64,000 nt of DNA from an uncultured Bacteroidales bacterium (GCA_937892155.1 CALAUG010000039.1:1-64000); one strand, 5' to 3'. Positions 15,243-25,039 are shown, counted from the stretch's first letter. Notes: generated from the sequence alone by a model not told the origin. Numbers and translations: made by a program.

Positions 15243-16009
15243 TATTTACCAAATGAATTCAACTTAATACGGGTAATCACATCTTTTGTATTTTGTGCAA
15301 ATTCGCCGTTCATCATCCACGAATAATAACTAGGGTCACGACGGAACACATCAACTACCAGCTGTCCCTTGTATTTTCCAAAATTGAAAATTTCCTGTTT
15401 CTTATCGTTGTAAATAATTCTTCCTGCGAAATCGACATTGTTTGTCTGATGCGTAAAATCACTTAAAAAGTCAACTGTATTCTGAATGTCAGGATATTTA
15501 TCTAATTGAGCCTGTAAAACCTCGTAAGTTGCCATCGTATCCGCATCGGCTGCGTGTGCACCTTCCAAATCCTTTTCGCAATAGAACTTATAAGCAGCAG
15601 AAAGAGTACGAGGTTCTTTTTTCAAATACAACACGTGTACATCGACCATTTTACGTTTAGACCAATCGAATTGAACACCAGCACGAGAAAATTCTTCGGC
15701 CAACAAAGGAACATCAAATTTATTTGAATTATAGCCTGCAATATCACTATCGTCAATTAAACGGGCTATATCACCTGCAATTTCTTTAAATGTTGGTTCC
15801 GCTGCAACATCTTCATCTGTAATATGATGTACGGCTGTAGCAGTCTCTGGTATATGCATTTCTGGGTTAACACGACGCGTCATAGCATCTTCGTTGCCGT
15901 TGGGCTGTACTTTTAAAATTGAAATTTCTACAATTCTATCTGTCACGGGATTAACGCCAGTTGTTTCCAAATCAAAAAATACGATTGGACGTGTTAGGTT
16001 TAATTTCAT
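15242..16009 (-). CDS. DEDDh 3'-5' exonuclease (DnaQ/epsilon-like)
   Basis: A 255-residue protein with a DnaQ-type exonuclease domain at 1-170: motif I FFDLETTGV, motif II GYNSNKFDVPLL, and motif III HAADADTMATYEV, containing the catalytic DEDDh residues. The C-terminal ~70 residues include IFNFGKYKGQLVVDV and YYSWMMNGEF, an add-on also seen in Bacteroidota homologues. It may proofread for DNA polymerase III or act in repair; the nearby dnaN and gyrB fit a replication setting. It precedes the degenerate FAH gene with a one-base overlap and follows a terminator behind dnaN. Confidence 0.9.
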   Translation of the reverse strand: MKLNLTRPIVFFDLETTGVNPVTDRIVEISILKVQPNGNEDAMTRRVNPEMHIPETATAVHHITDEDVAAEPTFKEIAGDIARLIDDSDIAGYNSNKFDVPLLAEEFSRAGVQFDWSKRKMVDVHVLYLKKEPRTLSAAYKFYCEKDLEGAHAADADTMATYEVLQAQLDKYPDIQNTVDFLSDFTHQTNNVDFAGRIIYNDKKQEIFNFGKYKGQLVVDVFRRDPSYYSWMMNGEFAQNTKDVITRIKLNSFGK

Positions 16010-16020
16010 AGTTACGAATA

Positions 16021-16046
16021 AAAAAAGAGCGGTTTTTCAACCGCTC
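16021..16046 (-). terminator. Terminator of the gyrB-dnaN unit
   Basis: Eight-base arms GAGCGGTT (16027-16034) and AACCGCTC (16039-16046). The A-run at 16021-16026 provides the U-tract on the minus transcript. It lies between dnaN and the exonuclease gene. Confidence 0.85.
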
Positions 16047-16066
16047 CACATTGCAAATTCTAAAAA

Positions 16067-17197
16067 TTATAACATCATTGGCATCAACAGCATAAGAACA
16101 TCTTCGTTCTCATCATCTTTGTCAATTGGACTAATCAATCCTGCACGTGATGGATCGGACATTTCCATACAAACATCCTCGCTATTGATATTATCCAAAA
16201 TAGTCAACAGGAATTTTGATTTGAAACCAATCTGCATATCCTCGCTATCGCCTTCGAACTGACAGCTCATAGATTCTTTTGCAGATGTTTTTGTATTCAA
16301 ATCCTGTGCGTTGATAACCAAAGAAGAACCCGTCATTGCCAATTTCACCATATTACTTTCGGAATCAGAGAAAAATGACACACGGCGCAGTTTTCTATAG
16401 AAATCATCTTTGTTAACTATCAACTTGTTTGGATTGTCTTTTGGAATAGCAGCAGAATAGTTTGGATATTTTCCGTCAATCATTCTACAACTCATAATAT
16501 ATGATGCCATATTGACTACAACCTGTTTGTCATCGAACTCAACAACAACATCGTTGCTTTCTTTTGCAAGAATACCTTTCAACAAATTAGCAGGTTTTTT
16601 AGGAAATACAAACGATGCAGGAGTATCAACCTTGATGTCTGTTCTTGTGTAACGAGCCAATTTATGAGAATCGGTTGCAACCAAACGTAAGTGTTCGTTT
16701 GTCAGTTCAATCAATATACCGTTCATAATTGGACGAGGATCATCGTCAGACGAAGCGAATACAGTTTTTGACAAAGCACGTTGGAAATATTCAGATGAGA
16801 TAGAGAAAGAGGCTTTCTTTGATTCTTCAAGTGGAATAAAATGAGGAAAATCTTCTCCGCTTTCACCAGAAAGTTTATATTCACCACTTGCAGACACAAA
16901 CTGAATTTCGTAAGTATCCAAATTCACTTTGAACGTCAGAGGTTCGTCGGCAAACAAGTTCAACATATCTGTCAGTTTCTTTGCTGGAACAGCGAATACA
17001 CCACCACCATTGGCATTTTCCAACGTCATGGTCGTTTCTAATCTTGTTTCCAAATCTGTCGCTTCGATTTTCAATTTTTTGTCAGATAAAGTGAACAAAA
17101 AATCGTCCAAAATTGGTAATGCATTTTTTGAATTGATTACCGACTTAACTGTATTTAACTGATTCAATAAATCCGATGACGAAACTATAAATTCCAT
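16067..17197 (-). CDS. dnaN: DNA polymerase III sliding clamp (beta subunit)
   Basis: A 376-residue clamp, close to the usual length. The three beta-clamp domains can be followed: N-terminal MEFIVSSSDLLNQLNTVKSVI with LPILDDFLF, the middle domain starting near FSISSEYFQRALSKTVFASSDDD with GILIEL and VATDSHKLA, and the C-terminal domain around VNKDDFYRKLRRVSFFSD, ending in LMLLMPMML, the clamp tail equivalent to the E. coli MPMRL end. It tethers DNA polymerase III to DNA. It starts 31 bases after the gyrB stop, probably in one operon with gyrB. dnaA is absent from the window. Confidence 0.97.
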   Translation of the reverse strand: MEFIVSSSDLLNQLNTVKSVINSKNALPILDDFLFTLSDKKLKIEATDLETRLETTMTLENANGGGVFAVPAKKLTDMLNLFADEPLTFKVNLDTYEIQFVSASGEYKLSGESGEDFPHFIPLEESKKASFSISSEYFQRALSKTVFASSDDDPRPIMNGILIELTNEHLRLVATDSHKLARYTRTDIKVDTPASFVFPKKPANLLKGILAKESNDVVVEFDDKQVVVNMASYIMSCRMIDGKYPNYSAAIPKDNPNKLIVNKDDFYRKLRRVSFFSDSESNMVKLAMTGSSLVINAQDLNTKTSAKESMSCQFEGDSEDMQIGFKSKFLLTILDNINSEDVCMEMSDPSRAGLISPIDKDDENEDVLMLLMPMML

Positions 17198-17228
17198 AGT
17201 AGTAATTTTGATTAGTATTTGTGATTAT

Positions 17229-19187
17229 TTATGCATCAATATTAGCGAACTTAGCATTTTCTTCGATGAACTGACGGCGAGGTGGAACATCATCGCCCAT
17301 CAACATAGCGATTGCGGCATCGGCAGCAGCGCTACTTTCGATAGTAACCTGACGTAATGTTCTATTTTCTGGACACATTGTCGTTTCCCACAATTGTTCA
17401 GGGTTCATTTCACCAAGACCTTTGTAACGTTGAACTGTAACAGCTTTGTCAACATCCTTACCAGCACTGAATTCCTCAATTGCAGCAATACGTTGTTCTT
17501 CTGTCCAGCAATAACGTTGTTCGTTTTTCTTTGATTTTGATTTTACCATATACAAAGGAGGGCAAGCAACGTACAAATATCCGTTTTCTATAACCTCTTT
17601 CATGTAACGGAAGAATAACGTCATCACCAATGTTTCAATGTGGCTACCATCGACATCGGCATCACACATGATAATAATCTTGTGATAACGGATTTTTTCA
17701 ATATTTACTGCCTTGCTATCTTCATCGTTACCGATTGTTACACCAAGAGCTTTCATAATATTGTTGATTTCTTCACTTTCGTAAATTCTGTGAAGCATGG
17801 CTTTTTCAACATTCAAAATCTTACCTCTCAATGGCAGAATAGCTTGGAAGTGACGATCACGGCCTTGTTTTGCAGAACCACCAGCAGAATCTCCCTCGAC
17901 AAGGAACAATTCGCATTTTTCCGGATTTCTGTCGGAACAATCGGCCAATTTACCAGGAAGTCCACCACCTGTCATTGCAGTCTTACGTTGAACATCGCGG
18001 GCTTTACGGGCAGCAATACGGGCACGGGCAGCCAACAACACTTTGTCAACAATAATTTTTGCATCTTTTGGATGTTCTTCCAAATAATATTCAAGCATTT
18101 CGCTCACAGCCTGGTCAACAGCGCTTGAAACTTCGGAGTTACCAAGCTTTGTTTTGGTCTGTCCTTCGAACAATGGTTCCTGCACCTTTACAGAAACAAC
18201 AGCTGTTAAACCTTCACGGAAATCTTCACCGTTTATTTCTATTTTTTGTTTTTCGAGAACGCCAAGACCATCAGCATATTTTTTCAAAGAACGTGTCAAA
18301 CCACGACGGAAACCTTCCAAGTGCGTACCACCTTCAATCGTATTGATGTTATTTACGTACGAGTGAACATTTTCCGTATATGACGTATTGTAACGCAATG
18401 CTATTTCCACAGGAATACCATTCTTTTCCGTGTCAATATACATACCCTCTTCGAACAATGTTTCACGGGATTCGTCAAGATATTTTGCAAATTCCTTCAA
18501 ACCTTCCTCCGAATAGAAAGTCAACGATTTTTGATTACCTTCCGCATCAAGAGCACGTTTATCCGTCAACTGCAAACGAACACCTTTGTTCAAATATGCC
18601 AACTCGCGCAAACGGTTTTCTAGGATATAGAATTGATATGTCGTGGTTGAGAAGATTGAACCATCAGGCCAGAAAGCGACTTCAGTTCCCGTTTTGTCCG
18701 TAGTTCCAATTTCTTCTACCGCAGTAAGAGGCTTACCTTTAGAATATTCTTGGCGGAATATTTTACCATCGCGGCAAACTGTTACGACACATTTGGTAGA
18801 AAGCGCATTCACACAAGACACACCCACACCATGGAGACCACCAGAAACTTTGTACGATGATTTATCAAATTTACCACCAGCGTGAAGCACCGTCATTACA
18901 ACTTCAAGTGCAGATTTATTTTCTTTTTTGTGCCAGTCAACAGGAATACCACGACCATTATCGCGGACTGTTATGGAATTATCCTCGTTGATAAAAACCT
19001 CCACATTTGTACAATAGCCCGCCAACGCCTCGTCGATAGAGTTGTCTACAACTTCGTATACCAAATGATGAAGTCCTCTTTCTCCAATGTCACCAATGTA
19101 CATTGCAGGTCTTTTTCGTACTGCTTCCAGACCTTCCAACACCTGAATGCTGTCACCAGTGTATGCACTGTTATTTTCTTCTGCCAT
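17229..19187 (-). CDS. gyrB: DNA gyrase subunit B
   Basis: A 652-residue GyrB. The ATPase domain has VLEGLEAVRKRPAMYIGD, EVVDNSIDEAL, DNGRGIPVD and GLHGVGVSCVNALS. The TOPRIM domain has LVEGDSAGGSAKQGRDR and the metal-binding DADVDGSHIETL. The C-terminus has QRYKGLGEMNPEQLWETTM. It supplies the ATP-driven part of the type II topoisomerase that adds negative supercoils. The length and absence of the ~165-residue insert of E. coli GyrB fit non-proteobacterial gyrases. gyrA is not in the window. Confidence 0.97.
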   Translation of the reverse strand: MAEENNSAYTGDSIQVLEGLEAVRKRPAMYIGDIGERGLHHLVYEVVDNSIDEALAGYCTNVEVFINEDNSITVRDNGRGIPVDWHKKENKSALEVVMTVLHAGGKFDKSSYKVSGGLHGVGVSCVNALSTKCVVTVCRDGKIFRQEYSKGKPLTAVEEIGTTDKTGTEVAFWPDGSIFSTTTYQFYILENRLRELAYLNKGVRLQLTDKRALDAEGNQKSLTFYSEEGLKEFAKYLDESRETLFEEGMYIDTEKNGIPVEIALRYNTSYTENVHSYVNNINTIEGGTHLEGFRRGLTRSLKKYADGLGVLEKQKIEINGEDFREGLTAVVSVKVQEPLFEGQTKTKLGNSEVSSAVDQAVSEMLEYYLEEHPKDAKIIVDKVLLAARARIAARKARDVQRKTAMTGGGLPGKLADCSDRNPEKCELFLVEGDSAGGSAKQGRDRHFQAILPLRGKILNVEKAMLHRIYESEEINNIMKALGVTIGNDEDSKAVNIEKIRYHKIIIMCDADVDGSHIETLVMTLFFRYMKEVIENGYLYVACPPLYMVKSKSKKNEQRYCWTEEQRIAAIEEFSAGKDVDKAVTVQRYKGLGEMNPEQLWETTMCPENRTLRQVTIESSAAADAAIAMLMGDDVPPRRQFIEENAKFANIDA

Positions 19188-19488
19188 TATTTTTTAGTTT
19201 TAATCTATATTTCAACTACTTACATATTTTACATTCCCTTTTATAGGAAATGCAAGCGAAAATACGAAAAAGTGCTGGTAGACTTTTGCGTTTTTATGGT
19301 AAAGAATTGAATAAGTTATCAACAATTTTCGTGAATAAGCCGCAAATTAGTTGTAATTCGCAAATGTCTATATATTCGTCATTTTCCAACAATTCTGGTT
19401 TAAAATAAGAAGACGAGGGATAGACGCTAATCCATCAATATCGGGGAACATTTTCAAGAGCGAGAATTCAAAACCTAACAACCCTATC
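19188..19488. other. AT-rich intergenic gap upstream of gyrB
   Basis: 301 bases with no gene found. It must contain the gyrB promoter; the only candidate -7 box seen is weak (TATTTTCG on minus, 19257-19264, one mismatch). A single DnaA-box-like TTATCAACA is present at 19316-19324. Confidence 0.4.
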
Positions 19489-19668
19489 CTACCAAAACTT
19501 ATTGGTTTCCTCGTTGTATTCGAACCCTACGACTGATAATTTTTCCTTCAATGCCGATTTGTCTATCTCCAAATCGTCGCACAAAGCATCCAAATTGGCA
19601 TATTGATCGCGAAGTTTCATATTGATGAAACTCATCAGCATAAACGGATCCTGCGGGAGATTTTCCAT
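19489..19668 (-). CDS. DUF4250 small protein
   Basis: A 59-residue protein starting MENLPQDPFMLMSFINMK and ending GFEYNEETNKFW, which are the conserved ends of the DUF4250 family of Bacteroidota and Firmicutes. It contains a DLEIDKSALKEKL helix pair. Its ATG overlaps the stop codon of the lipid-kinase gene by one base, which implies translational coupling and co-expression in the mgtE-to-DUF4250 operon. Function is unknown. Confidence 0.9.
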   Translation of the reverse strand: MENLPQDPFMLMSFINMKLRDQYANLDALCDDLEIDKSALKEKLSVVGFEYNEETNKFW

Positions 19669-20558
19669 TAACGTTTTTTATTTGGCACTATACAACGAAG
19701 TGATTTTTTTTGAATCGTAAAGGTGATGTCGTTTGCTATCATACGTGGCTCGCCGTCAAAATGAAGCAGACGAGGTTTTGTATTTTCTATAGTAAATTCT
19801 TCCAAATGCAAGGTTTCTACGTGGCGTGAATTGTTAAACTGATTGATAAACAAACGAATCGTTGCTGGAATGACATCAAACACAGGCATTTCCTTTACCA
19901 AAACCAATTCAAATTTTCCGTCGGTTATATCGGCTTCGGGAGCTACTTTGGCATTCAATCCCCATTGGTTTGAATTGGCTACAGTGGCCATAAAGAATGA
20001 TTTTTCCACTTCTTCGCCATTGATTTTGAAACGGCACGTCTGCAATGGATAGTTTCTATATTCTTCAAGAACAATCTTAACGTAATTCAATCCTCCACGT
20101 TCCTCCGAACAGTTTTTATCGAACATGTGTCCTATTTCTGCATCGAAGCCAAAACCTGCAACATTCACGAAATATTCATTATTGCAAAGCACCGTGTCTA
20201 TGCGTTCCTCTTTGCCACTGGCAATAATTTTAATAGCACGGCGTACATTCGAAGGAATACCAAAGAAACGGGCGAATCCATTTCCCGACCCCATAGGAAT
20301 TATTGCCATAGCAGATTCGGAATGAATAACCGATTGAGCAACTTCGTGAATAGTTCCATCGCCACCGACAGCAACAATAACATCGTATTTCTTTTCCACG
20401 CCAATACGCGACAATTCCAAGGCATGACCGGCATAGCGTGTGTACATAAAATCAACCGAAAAAGAATCTTTAGGCAGCAGTTCTTCCGCAACGGTCTCGA
20501 TATTTTTATTACGATTCCTTCCGGAGTGTGGATTTATAATAAACAATACACTTTTCAT
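19668..20558 (-). CDS. Diacylglycerol kinase family lipid kinase
   Basis: A 296-residue member of the DagK/YegS/sphingosine kinase-like family. It has the opening FIINPHSGRNR, the ATP-binding VAVGGDGTIHEV, and MGSGNGFARFFGIP; the C-terminal half contains NVAGFGFDAEIG and LLHFDGEP. It probably phosphorylates diacylglycerol, undecaprenol or a sphingoid base at the inner membrane; the sequence does not decide which. It lies one base after the aminotransferase gene and overlaps DUF4250 by one base, as part of a five-gene operon. Confidence 0.9.
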   Translation of the reverse strand: MKSVLFIINPHSGRNRNKNIETVAEELLPKDSFSVDFMYTRYAGHALELSRIGVEKKYDVIVAVGGDGTIHEVAQSVIHSESAMAIIPMGSGNGFARFFGIPSNVRRAIKIIASGKEERIDTVLCNNEYFVNVAGFGFDAEIGHMFDKNCSEERGGLNYVKIVLEEYRNYPLQTCRFKINGEEVEKSFFMATVANSNQWGLNAKVAPEADITDGKFELVLVKEMPVFDVIPATIRLFINQFNNSRHVETLHLEEFTIENTKPRLLHFDGEPRMIANDITFTIQKKSLRCIVPNKKR

Positions 20559-20559
20559 A

Positions 20560-21765
20560 TCAGTCTTGTTCTACCGTACGGCCTGGATATACACTCAATG
20601 CTTTTTTAAGACAAGTCACAGCTTTTTTCAATTTATCCATTTCCAAAATATAGGCAATACGTACTTCATGTACACCTAATTTTTTTCCTGTATAGAATCC
20701 TGTTCCTGGAGCAAGCATAACAGTTGCTCCTTCATATTCGAATTCTTCAAGCAACCAGCGGCAGAACTTATCAACATCGTCAACAGGCAATTCAACCATA
20801 GAATAAAATGCACCATCTGGCATAGGCGTACGAACACCTTTTATCTGATTCAAAGCAGGAATAATATAATCGCGGCGTGCCTTGTATTCTTCTGCTGATT
20901 TTTTCAAAAATTCTGCAGGAGTATCCAACAACGATTCTGCAATCAATTGTCCCATAGATGGTGGACTCAAACGAGCTTGAGCAAATTTCATTGCTGTTGC
21001 AATCACATCTTTATTTCTTGTAATCAATGCACCTATTCGTATTCCACAAACATTATATCGTTTAGAAAATGAATCAATCAATATGGTATTTTCTTCTATT
21101 CCTTTTAAATTCATCACTGAATAATGTTCGCTATCGTAACAGAAATCGCGGTACACTTCATCGCAAATCAAGAACAAATCATATTTGCGGACCAAATTAC
21201 GAATATGCGACAATTCCTTTTGCGTATATACGTGTCCAGTTGGATTATTTGGATTACAAAGCATTACAGCCTTAGTCTGTGGCGTAAGCGCATCCTCAAA
21301 ATCATCTATTGACGGCAGTGAGAAATTCGTATCTATCGATGACTTCACAGGAATCATCCTTGCACCAGTTTCTGTCGTAAATCCGTAATAATTAGCATAA
21401 TACGGTTCTGGAACTATCACTTCATCGGCATAATTCAAAATGCTATAATATGCGAAACAGATTGCTTCGGAACCACCAGTAGTAATCAGTATATCGTCGC
21501 AAGAAATATCTATACCTATACTTTTATAATAATTGGCCAATTTATTACGCAACGAAATATTTCCTGCCGAGTGAGAATATGGAATATAATTTCCCGTATA
21601 GGCATGCATTGCCTTTTCTGCCAATTCCGGTGTCAACAAATCTGGTTGTCCAATGTTTAAATGAAGTACCTCTACTCCACGTTGTTTAGCCTCGTCGGCG
21701 TACTGTACCAAACGTCTAATTGGTGAAGCCGGCATCAATAATCCTCTATCTGAAACTCGTGGCAT
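20560..21765 (-). CDS. Class I/II PLP-dependent aminotransferase
   Basis: A 401-residue fold-type I aminotransferase. It has the N-terminal motif LHLNIGQPDLLTP, the PLP-ring motif NPNNPTGHVYT, the Asp-Tyr pair in CDEVYRDFCYD, and the lysine that binds PLP in DSFSKRYNVCGIRIG. The closest well-known relatives are aspartate or aromatic aminotransferases of the alpha subgroup. Substrate is not resolved by sequence. It sits between a DUF1573 lipoprotein and the lipid kinase with gaps of one and two bases. Confidence 0.9.
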   Translation of the reverse strand: MPRVSDRGLLMPASPIRRLVQYADEAKQRGVEVLHLNIGQPDLLTPELAEKAMHAYTGNYIPYSHSAGNISLRNKLANYYKSIGIDISCDDILITTGGSEAICFAYYSILNYADEVIVPEPYYANYYGFTTETGARMIPVKSSIDTNFSLPSIDDFEDALTPQTKAVMLCNPNNPTGHVYTQKELSHIRNLVRKYDLFLICDEVYRDFCYDSEHYSVMNLKGIEENTILIDSFSKRYNVCGIRIGALITRNKDVIATAMKFAQARLSPPSMGQLIAESLLDTPAEFLKKSAEEYKARRDYIIPALNQIKGVRTPMPDGAFYSMVELPVDDVDKFCRWLLEEFEYEGATVMLAPGTGFYTGKKLGVHEVRIAYILEMDKLKKAVTCLKKALSVYPGRTVEQD

Positions 21766-21767
21766 GA

Positions 21768-22283
21768 CTATTCCTCCATAATTTGAACATCAGGACCTAC
21801 CTCAAAATCCATCTTTGATTTGTATTGAATTGTATCGGTACCAGGGGTTTGCGTAGCAGATTTTCCACCTATAATGATTTTGTGTGGATTTGGCGTAACC
21901 TCGCCCGTAACAACCAACACCAATGCACTATTATCCGCATTGGAAAATACTGTCACAGCCTTTTGAAAGATGCCACTTCGTTGAGAATCGTACACAACTT
22001 TTATTGCACCTTTCTCATTTGGAGCAATTTTATCTTTCGGCCACTGTGGGACCGTACATCCGCACGTTGACTGAACTTCCGTGATGCGCAAAGTATCCGC
22101 CCCCGTGTTTACAAATTCAAAATTCCATTCTGCGGGATGGCCAAAAATAACTTGACCGAAATTGTGTTCACCTTCTTTAAATTCAATATGCGCCTTAGTT
22201 GAATGTTTTTGCAAATACTTCGTCTTTGAGCACGAAGAGAACATCAAACAAAGCATCAGCACTATGTAACAAACTCTTTTCAT
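21768..22283 (-). CDS. DUF1573 lipoprotein
   Basis: A 171-residue protein with a lipoprotein signal (LMLCLMFSSCSKTK, lipobox Cys18). It carries a DUF1573 immunoglobulin-like domain: FKEGEHNFGQVIFG, NTGADTLRITEVQSTCGCTVP, GAIKVVYDSQRSGIFQKAVTV. DUF1573 proteins are abundant in Bacteroidota and their role is unknown; the CGC pair may form a disulfide or bind metal. The gene abuts mgtE (no gap) and precedes the aminotransferase. A second DUF1573 gene is at 43135. Confidence 0.9.
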   Translation of the reverse strand: MKRVCYIVLMLCLMFSSCSKTKYLQKHSTKAHIEFKEGEHNFGQVIFGHPAEWNFEFVNTGADTLRITEVQSTCGCTVPQWPKDKIAPNEKGAIKVVYDSQRSGIFQKAVTVFSNADNSALVLVVTGEVTPNPHKIIIGGKSATQTPGTDTIQYKSKMDFEVGPDVQIMEE

Positions 22284-23636
22284 TTATATCAGTAACATTC
22301 TTGCTATTGAGAAATACAGAAGACAGCAGACAATATCATTCGTCGTCGTAACAAAAGGCCCCGTTGCAATAGCTGGATCAACTTTACATCTTTCCAATAT
22401 GAGAGGTACAAATGTTCCAAACAAAGAAGCAAACAGAATGATACAGAACAAAGAAAAACTTACGACAAACGTAAGTTCTAATTCACTACCAGACAACCAA
22501 TTATAGAGGAACAAAATGATAGAACAAATAATTCCTATCAACAAGCCACCTAAAAATTCGCGCAACAATTTCATCCAAACGGATGTCAGTTTCAAATTAC
22601 CGCTAGCAATACTTTGTACCATAATAGATGAAGACTGTACTCCAACATTTCCACCCATAGCAGCAAGCAACGGCAAAAACAATGTCAGGCTGGCATTTCG
22701 TGCAATATCGCCTTCAAAAATACCAATAACCCGCGAACTCAAAATTCCTCCGAGTAGTCCTATGAACAACCATGGCAAACGAGCCATTGTCTGACGAAAT
22801 ATGCCGTCATTTTCATCGACATCCTGCGTCAAACCAGCCTGCATCTGATAGTCCTTCTCTGCCTCTTCGCGAATGACATCAACAACGTCGTCAATCGTAA
22901 TACGACCTTTCAGACGATGCAAAGAATCGACAACCGGAACGACCATCAAGTCGTATTTTTCCATGAAGTTCGCAACATCTTCCGAAGACATATTCGTCGG
23001 GACAGACATCACATTTTCTTCGTAAATATCGCCTATAATCGCACTATCACCTGCAAGAACCAAACGTGCAATTGGTAAAATGCCGACTAGCACATCGTCA
23101 TCGTCTACGACGTACACGTTCAGCATACTTCCAACCTCATCAGATTGCTTACGCAATTCAAGTATGCAGTTTTCAACGTTCCAGTTTTTATTCACACGAA
23201 TCAACTCGGTAGCCATCAAACCACCGGCTGTATTTTCGTCGTAATCCAACAAATCGGCGATATCACTTGCCTGTTCCTTATCGGACATTTTTGCAAGGAC
23301 CTCAGTCTTAATGCGCTCCGGCAATGTCTGCAAAATATCGGCAGCATCGTCGGAATCCATCTTTTCTATAAGATCTGTTGCAATAATTTCCGCAGGTATA
23401 ACTTCCAGAAAGCTGTCCAACTGTTCTTCCTCCAACTCAACCAAAATACTCGCCTCCATATTTGGTTGAAATTGCGAGAACACATAATTTGCCTCTTCGT
23501 TAGTCAGCTGTTCAAGAACATCGGCAATGTCGGCAGGGTGGGCATCAGCAAAACACGCAAGTATTTTTTCCGTATCTTGAATCTCGATAAGGAATTTCAA
23601 ATGCTGAATAAAATCTTTGGTTAATTCGAACTGCAT
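22284..23636 (-). CDS. mgtE: Magnesium transporter MgtE
   Basis: A 450-residue MgtE. The N-terminal superhelical domain (DTEKILACFADAHPADIADVLEQL, DSDDAADILQTLPE) is followed by tandem CBS domains (YDENTAGGLMATE, VMSVPTNMSSEDVA) that sense cytosolic magnesium. Five membrane segments follow at ~285-450, with AAMGGNVGVQSSS lining the pore. It is the first gene of the tight operon mgtE, DUF1573, aminotransferase, lipid kinase, DUF4250. No M-box-like leader was recognised in the 177-base divergent gap. Confidence 0.94.
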   Translation of the reverse strand: MQFELTKDFIQHLKFLIEIQDTEKILACFADAHPADIADVLEQLTNEEANYVFSQFQPNMEASILVELEEEQLDSFLEVIPAEIIATDLIEKMDSDDAADILQTLPERIKTEVLAKMSDKEQASDIADLLDYDENTAGGLMATELIRVNKNWNVENCILELRKQSDEVGSMLNVYVVDDDDVLVGILPIARLVLAGDSAIIGDIYEENVMSVPTNMSSEDVANFMEKYDLMVVPVVDSLHRLKGRITIDDVVDVIREEAEKDYQMQAGLTQDVDENDGIFRQTMARLPWLFIGLLGGILSSRVIGIFEGDIARNASLTLFLPLLAAMGGNVGVQSSSIMVQSIASGNLKLTSVWMKLLREFLGGLLIGIICSIILFLYNWLSGSELELTFVVSFSLFCIILFASLFGTFVPLILERCKVDPAIATGPFVTTTNDIVCCLLYFSIARMLLI

Positions 23637-23798
23637 ACAAACAAATTTTTCGCATCAATCGTACAATTTTCAAAACTAAAAATTCAGTTCAAAAAATTGC
23701 TAATCAAGCAGTTATAATTAATACTTCTTTCCTTCCAACCCCACTGCGAAATAACCGTTTTTTTTTTAGAAATGCAACAATAAAAATTATTTTGTAAC

Positions 23799-23806
23799 TA
23801 TTTTTG
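23799..23806 (+). promoter_or_regulatory. -7 promoter box of the chromate-transporter pair
   Basis: TATTTTTG ends only seven bases before the ATG at 23814. If used, the transcript would be nearly leaderless. Confidence 0.35.
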
Positions 23807-23813
23807 CAGTGCT

Positions 23814-24365
23814 ATGATTCGTCTCAAAGACATATTTTTAATTTTCGCCCAAATCGGAGCTTTTACATTAGGTGGCGGATACGCAATGCTTTCTATGGTA
23901 GAAATGATCATTGTCACCAAGCGGAAATACATTGACAAAGATGAATTTTGGGATTTAATCGCATTGGTTCAAACACTTCCAGGCGTTTTTGCCATAAATA
24001 CCGCCTTATACGTCGGATATAAACTACGAGGGAAACGTGGGGCTTTATGTGCGGCTTTTGGAGCGGCCTTGCCATCGTTCATTGCAATTCTACTCATTGC
24101 AATATTTTTTGCAACTTTCAAAGACAACGAAATTATCGAAAGTATTTTCAAGGGCGTTCGTCCATGCGTAATCGCCATGGTGCTGGTTCCTGCCGTACGC
24201 CTCATTAAAAATCTACACGCAACGTGGAAAATCGTGTGGATTCCATTTGCTGCGGCATTCGCGATATGGTGGTTCAAAGTTTCGCCCATCTCAATTGTAG
24301 TAATCGCTTGCATCTGCGCCCTATTGTTCGAATTCTATTCTTACAAAAAAATTAATAAGCAATGA
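23814..24365 (+). CDS. Chromate transporter family protein, N-type half (short-chain CHR)
   Basis: A 183-residue single CHR domain. It begins IRLKDIFLIFAQIGAFTLGGGYAMLSM, with the signature LVQTLPGVFAINTALYVGYKL and four to five membrane segments. Short-chain CHR proteins work as pairs of unequal homologues encoded side by side; the partner follows with a four-base ATGA overlap. The family exports chromate in some bacteria, but many members have other anionic substrates or unknown ones, so 'chromate' is only the family name here. Confidence 0.88.
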   Translation: MIRLKDIFLIFAQIGAFTLGGGYAMLSMVEMIIVTKRKYIDKDEFWDLIALVQTLPGVFAINTALYVGYKLRGKRGALCAAFGAALPSFIAILLIAIFFATFKDNEIIESIFKGVRPCVIAMVLVPAVRLIKNLHATWKIVWIPFAAAFAIWWFKVSPISIVVIACICALLFEFYSYKKINKQ

Positions 24366-24901
24366 CCATCCTGCAACTGATATATGTATTTTTCAAAATC
24401 GGACTGCTGGGATTCGGCGGCGGATACGCCATGCTTTCGATGATTCAGTTTGAATGTGTAGAACATTTTTCGTGGCTGACGACGAAAGAATTTTCCGACA
24501 TTATCGCCATATCACAAATGACCCCAGGTCCTATCTCAATTAACACAGCGACATACGTTGGATACAATGTGGCAGGTTTTTTTGGTGCGGCAGTCGCAAC
24601 ATTTTTTTTGTGCCTACCCTCTCTGATTCTTATGTATTTTGTCATTCAATTTTTGATGAAAAACAAAGAGAATCGTTTTGTAAAATCCATTTTTTCTGGT
24701 CTGCGGCCTGTACTTGCAGGATTAATTTTAGCAGCCGCGCTGTTACTTATCAACGACGACACTTTTTTGAACTATGATTTTGGAGAATACCTCGTTACTG
24801 CCATCATTTTTGTAGCATCATTCGTAACCCTCTACTTCTTCAAAGTGAATCCAATATGGGTACTTTGTGTATCAGGTATTTTGGGTGGTATTTTCTTTTA
24901 A
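24362..24901 (+). CDS. Chromate transporter family protein, C-type half (short-chain CHR)
   Basis: A 179-residue CHR domain with LLGFGGGYAMLSMIQFE and ISQMTPGPISINTATYVGYN, homologous to but clearly distinct from its partner. The start codon overlaps the stop of the first half, which suggests equimolar translation. Membrane segments at ~75-100, ~110-130 and ~140-178 suggest the opposite topology to that of the partner, as is usual for this family. Confidence 0.88.
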   Translation: MTILQLIYVFFKIGLLGFGGGYAMLSMIQFECVEHFSWLTTKEFSDIIAISQMTPGPISINTATYVGYNVAGFFGAAVATFFLCLPSLILMYFVIQFLMKNKENRFVKSIFSGLRPVLAGLILAAALLLINDDTFLNYDFGEYLVTAIIFVASFVTLYFFKVNPIWVLCVSGILGGIFF

Positions 24902-25039
24902 CAAGTTGGTGAACATCAGCAAAAACATGATTATTAAGATTTCGACAAAGCCATACCTTTGATTGTTTTGTCTACTCTTTCATTTTCAGAAGTCAACAAC
25001 AAAACTCTTTATTTTTAATTTTTAACTCTTAACTTTTCT

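Noticed and set aside
17640..18366. Plus-strand open frames across gyrB
   Set aside because: Shadows of the strongly conserved gyrB reading frame.
16067..19488. Origin of replication near gyrB-dnaN
   Set aside because: dnaA is absent, only one DnaA-box-like site lies in the gap upstream of gyrB, and these genes are not tied to the origin in Bacteroidota.
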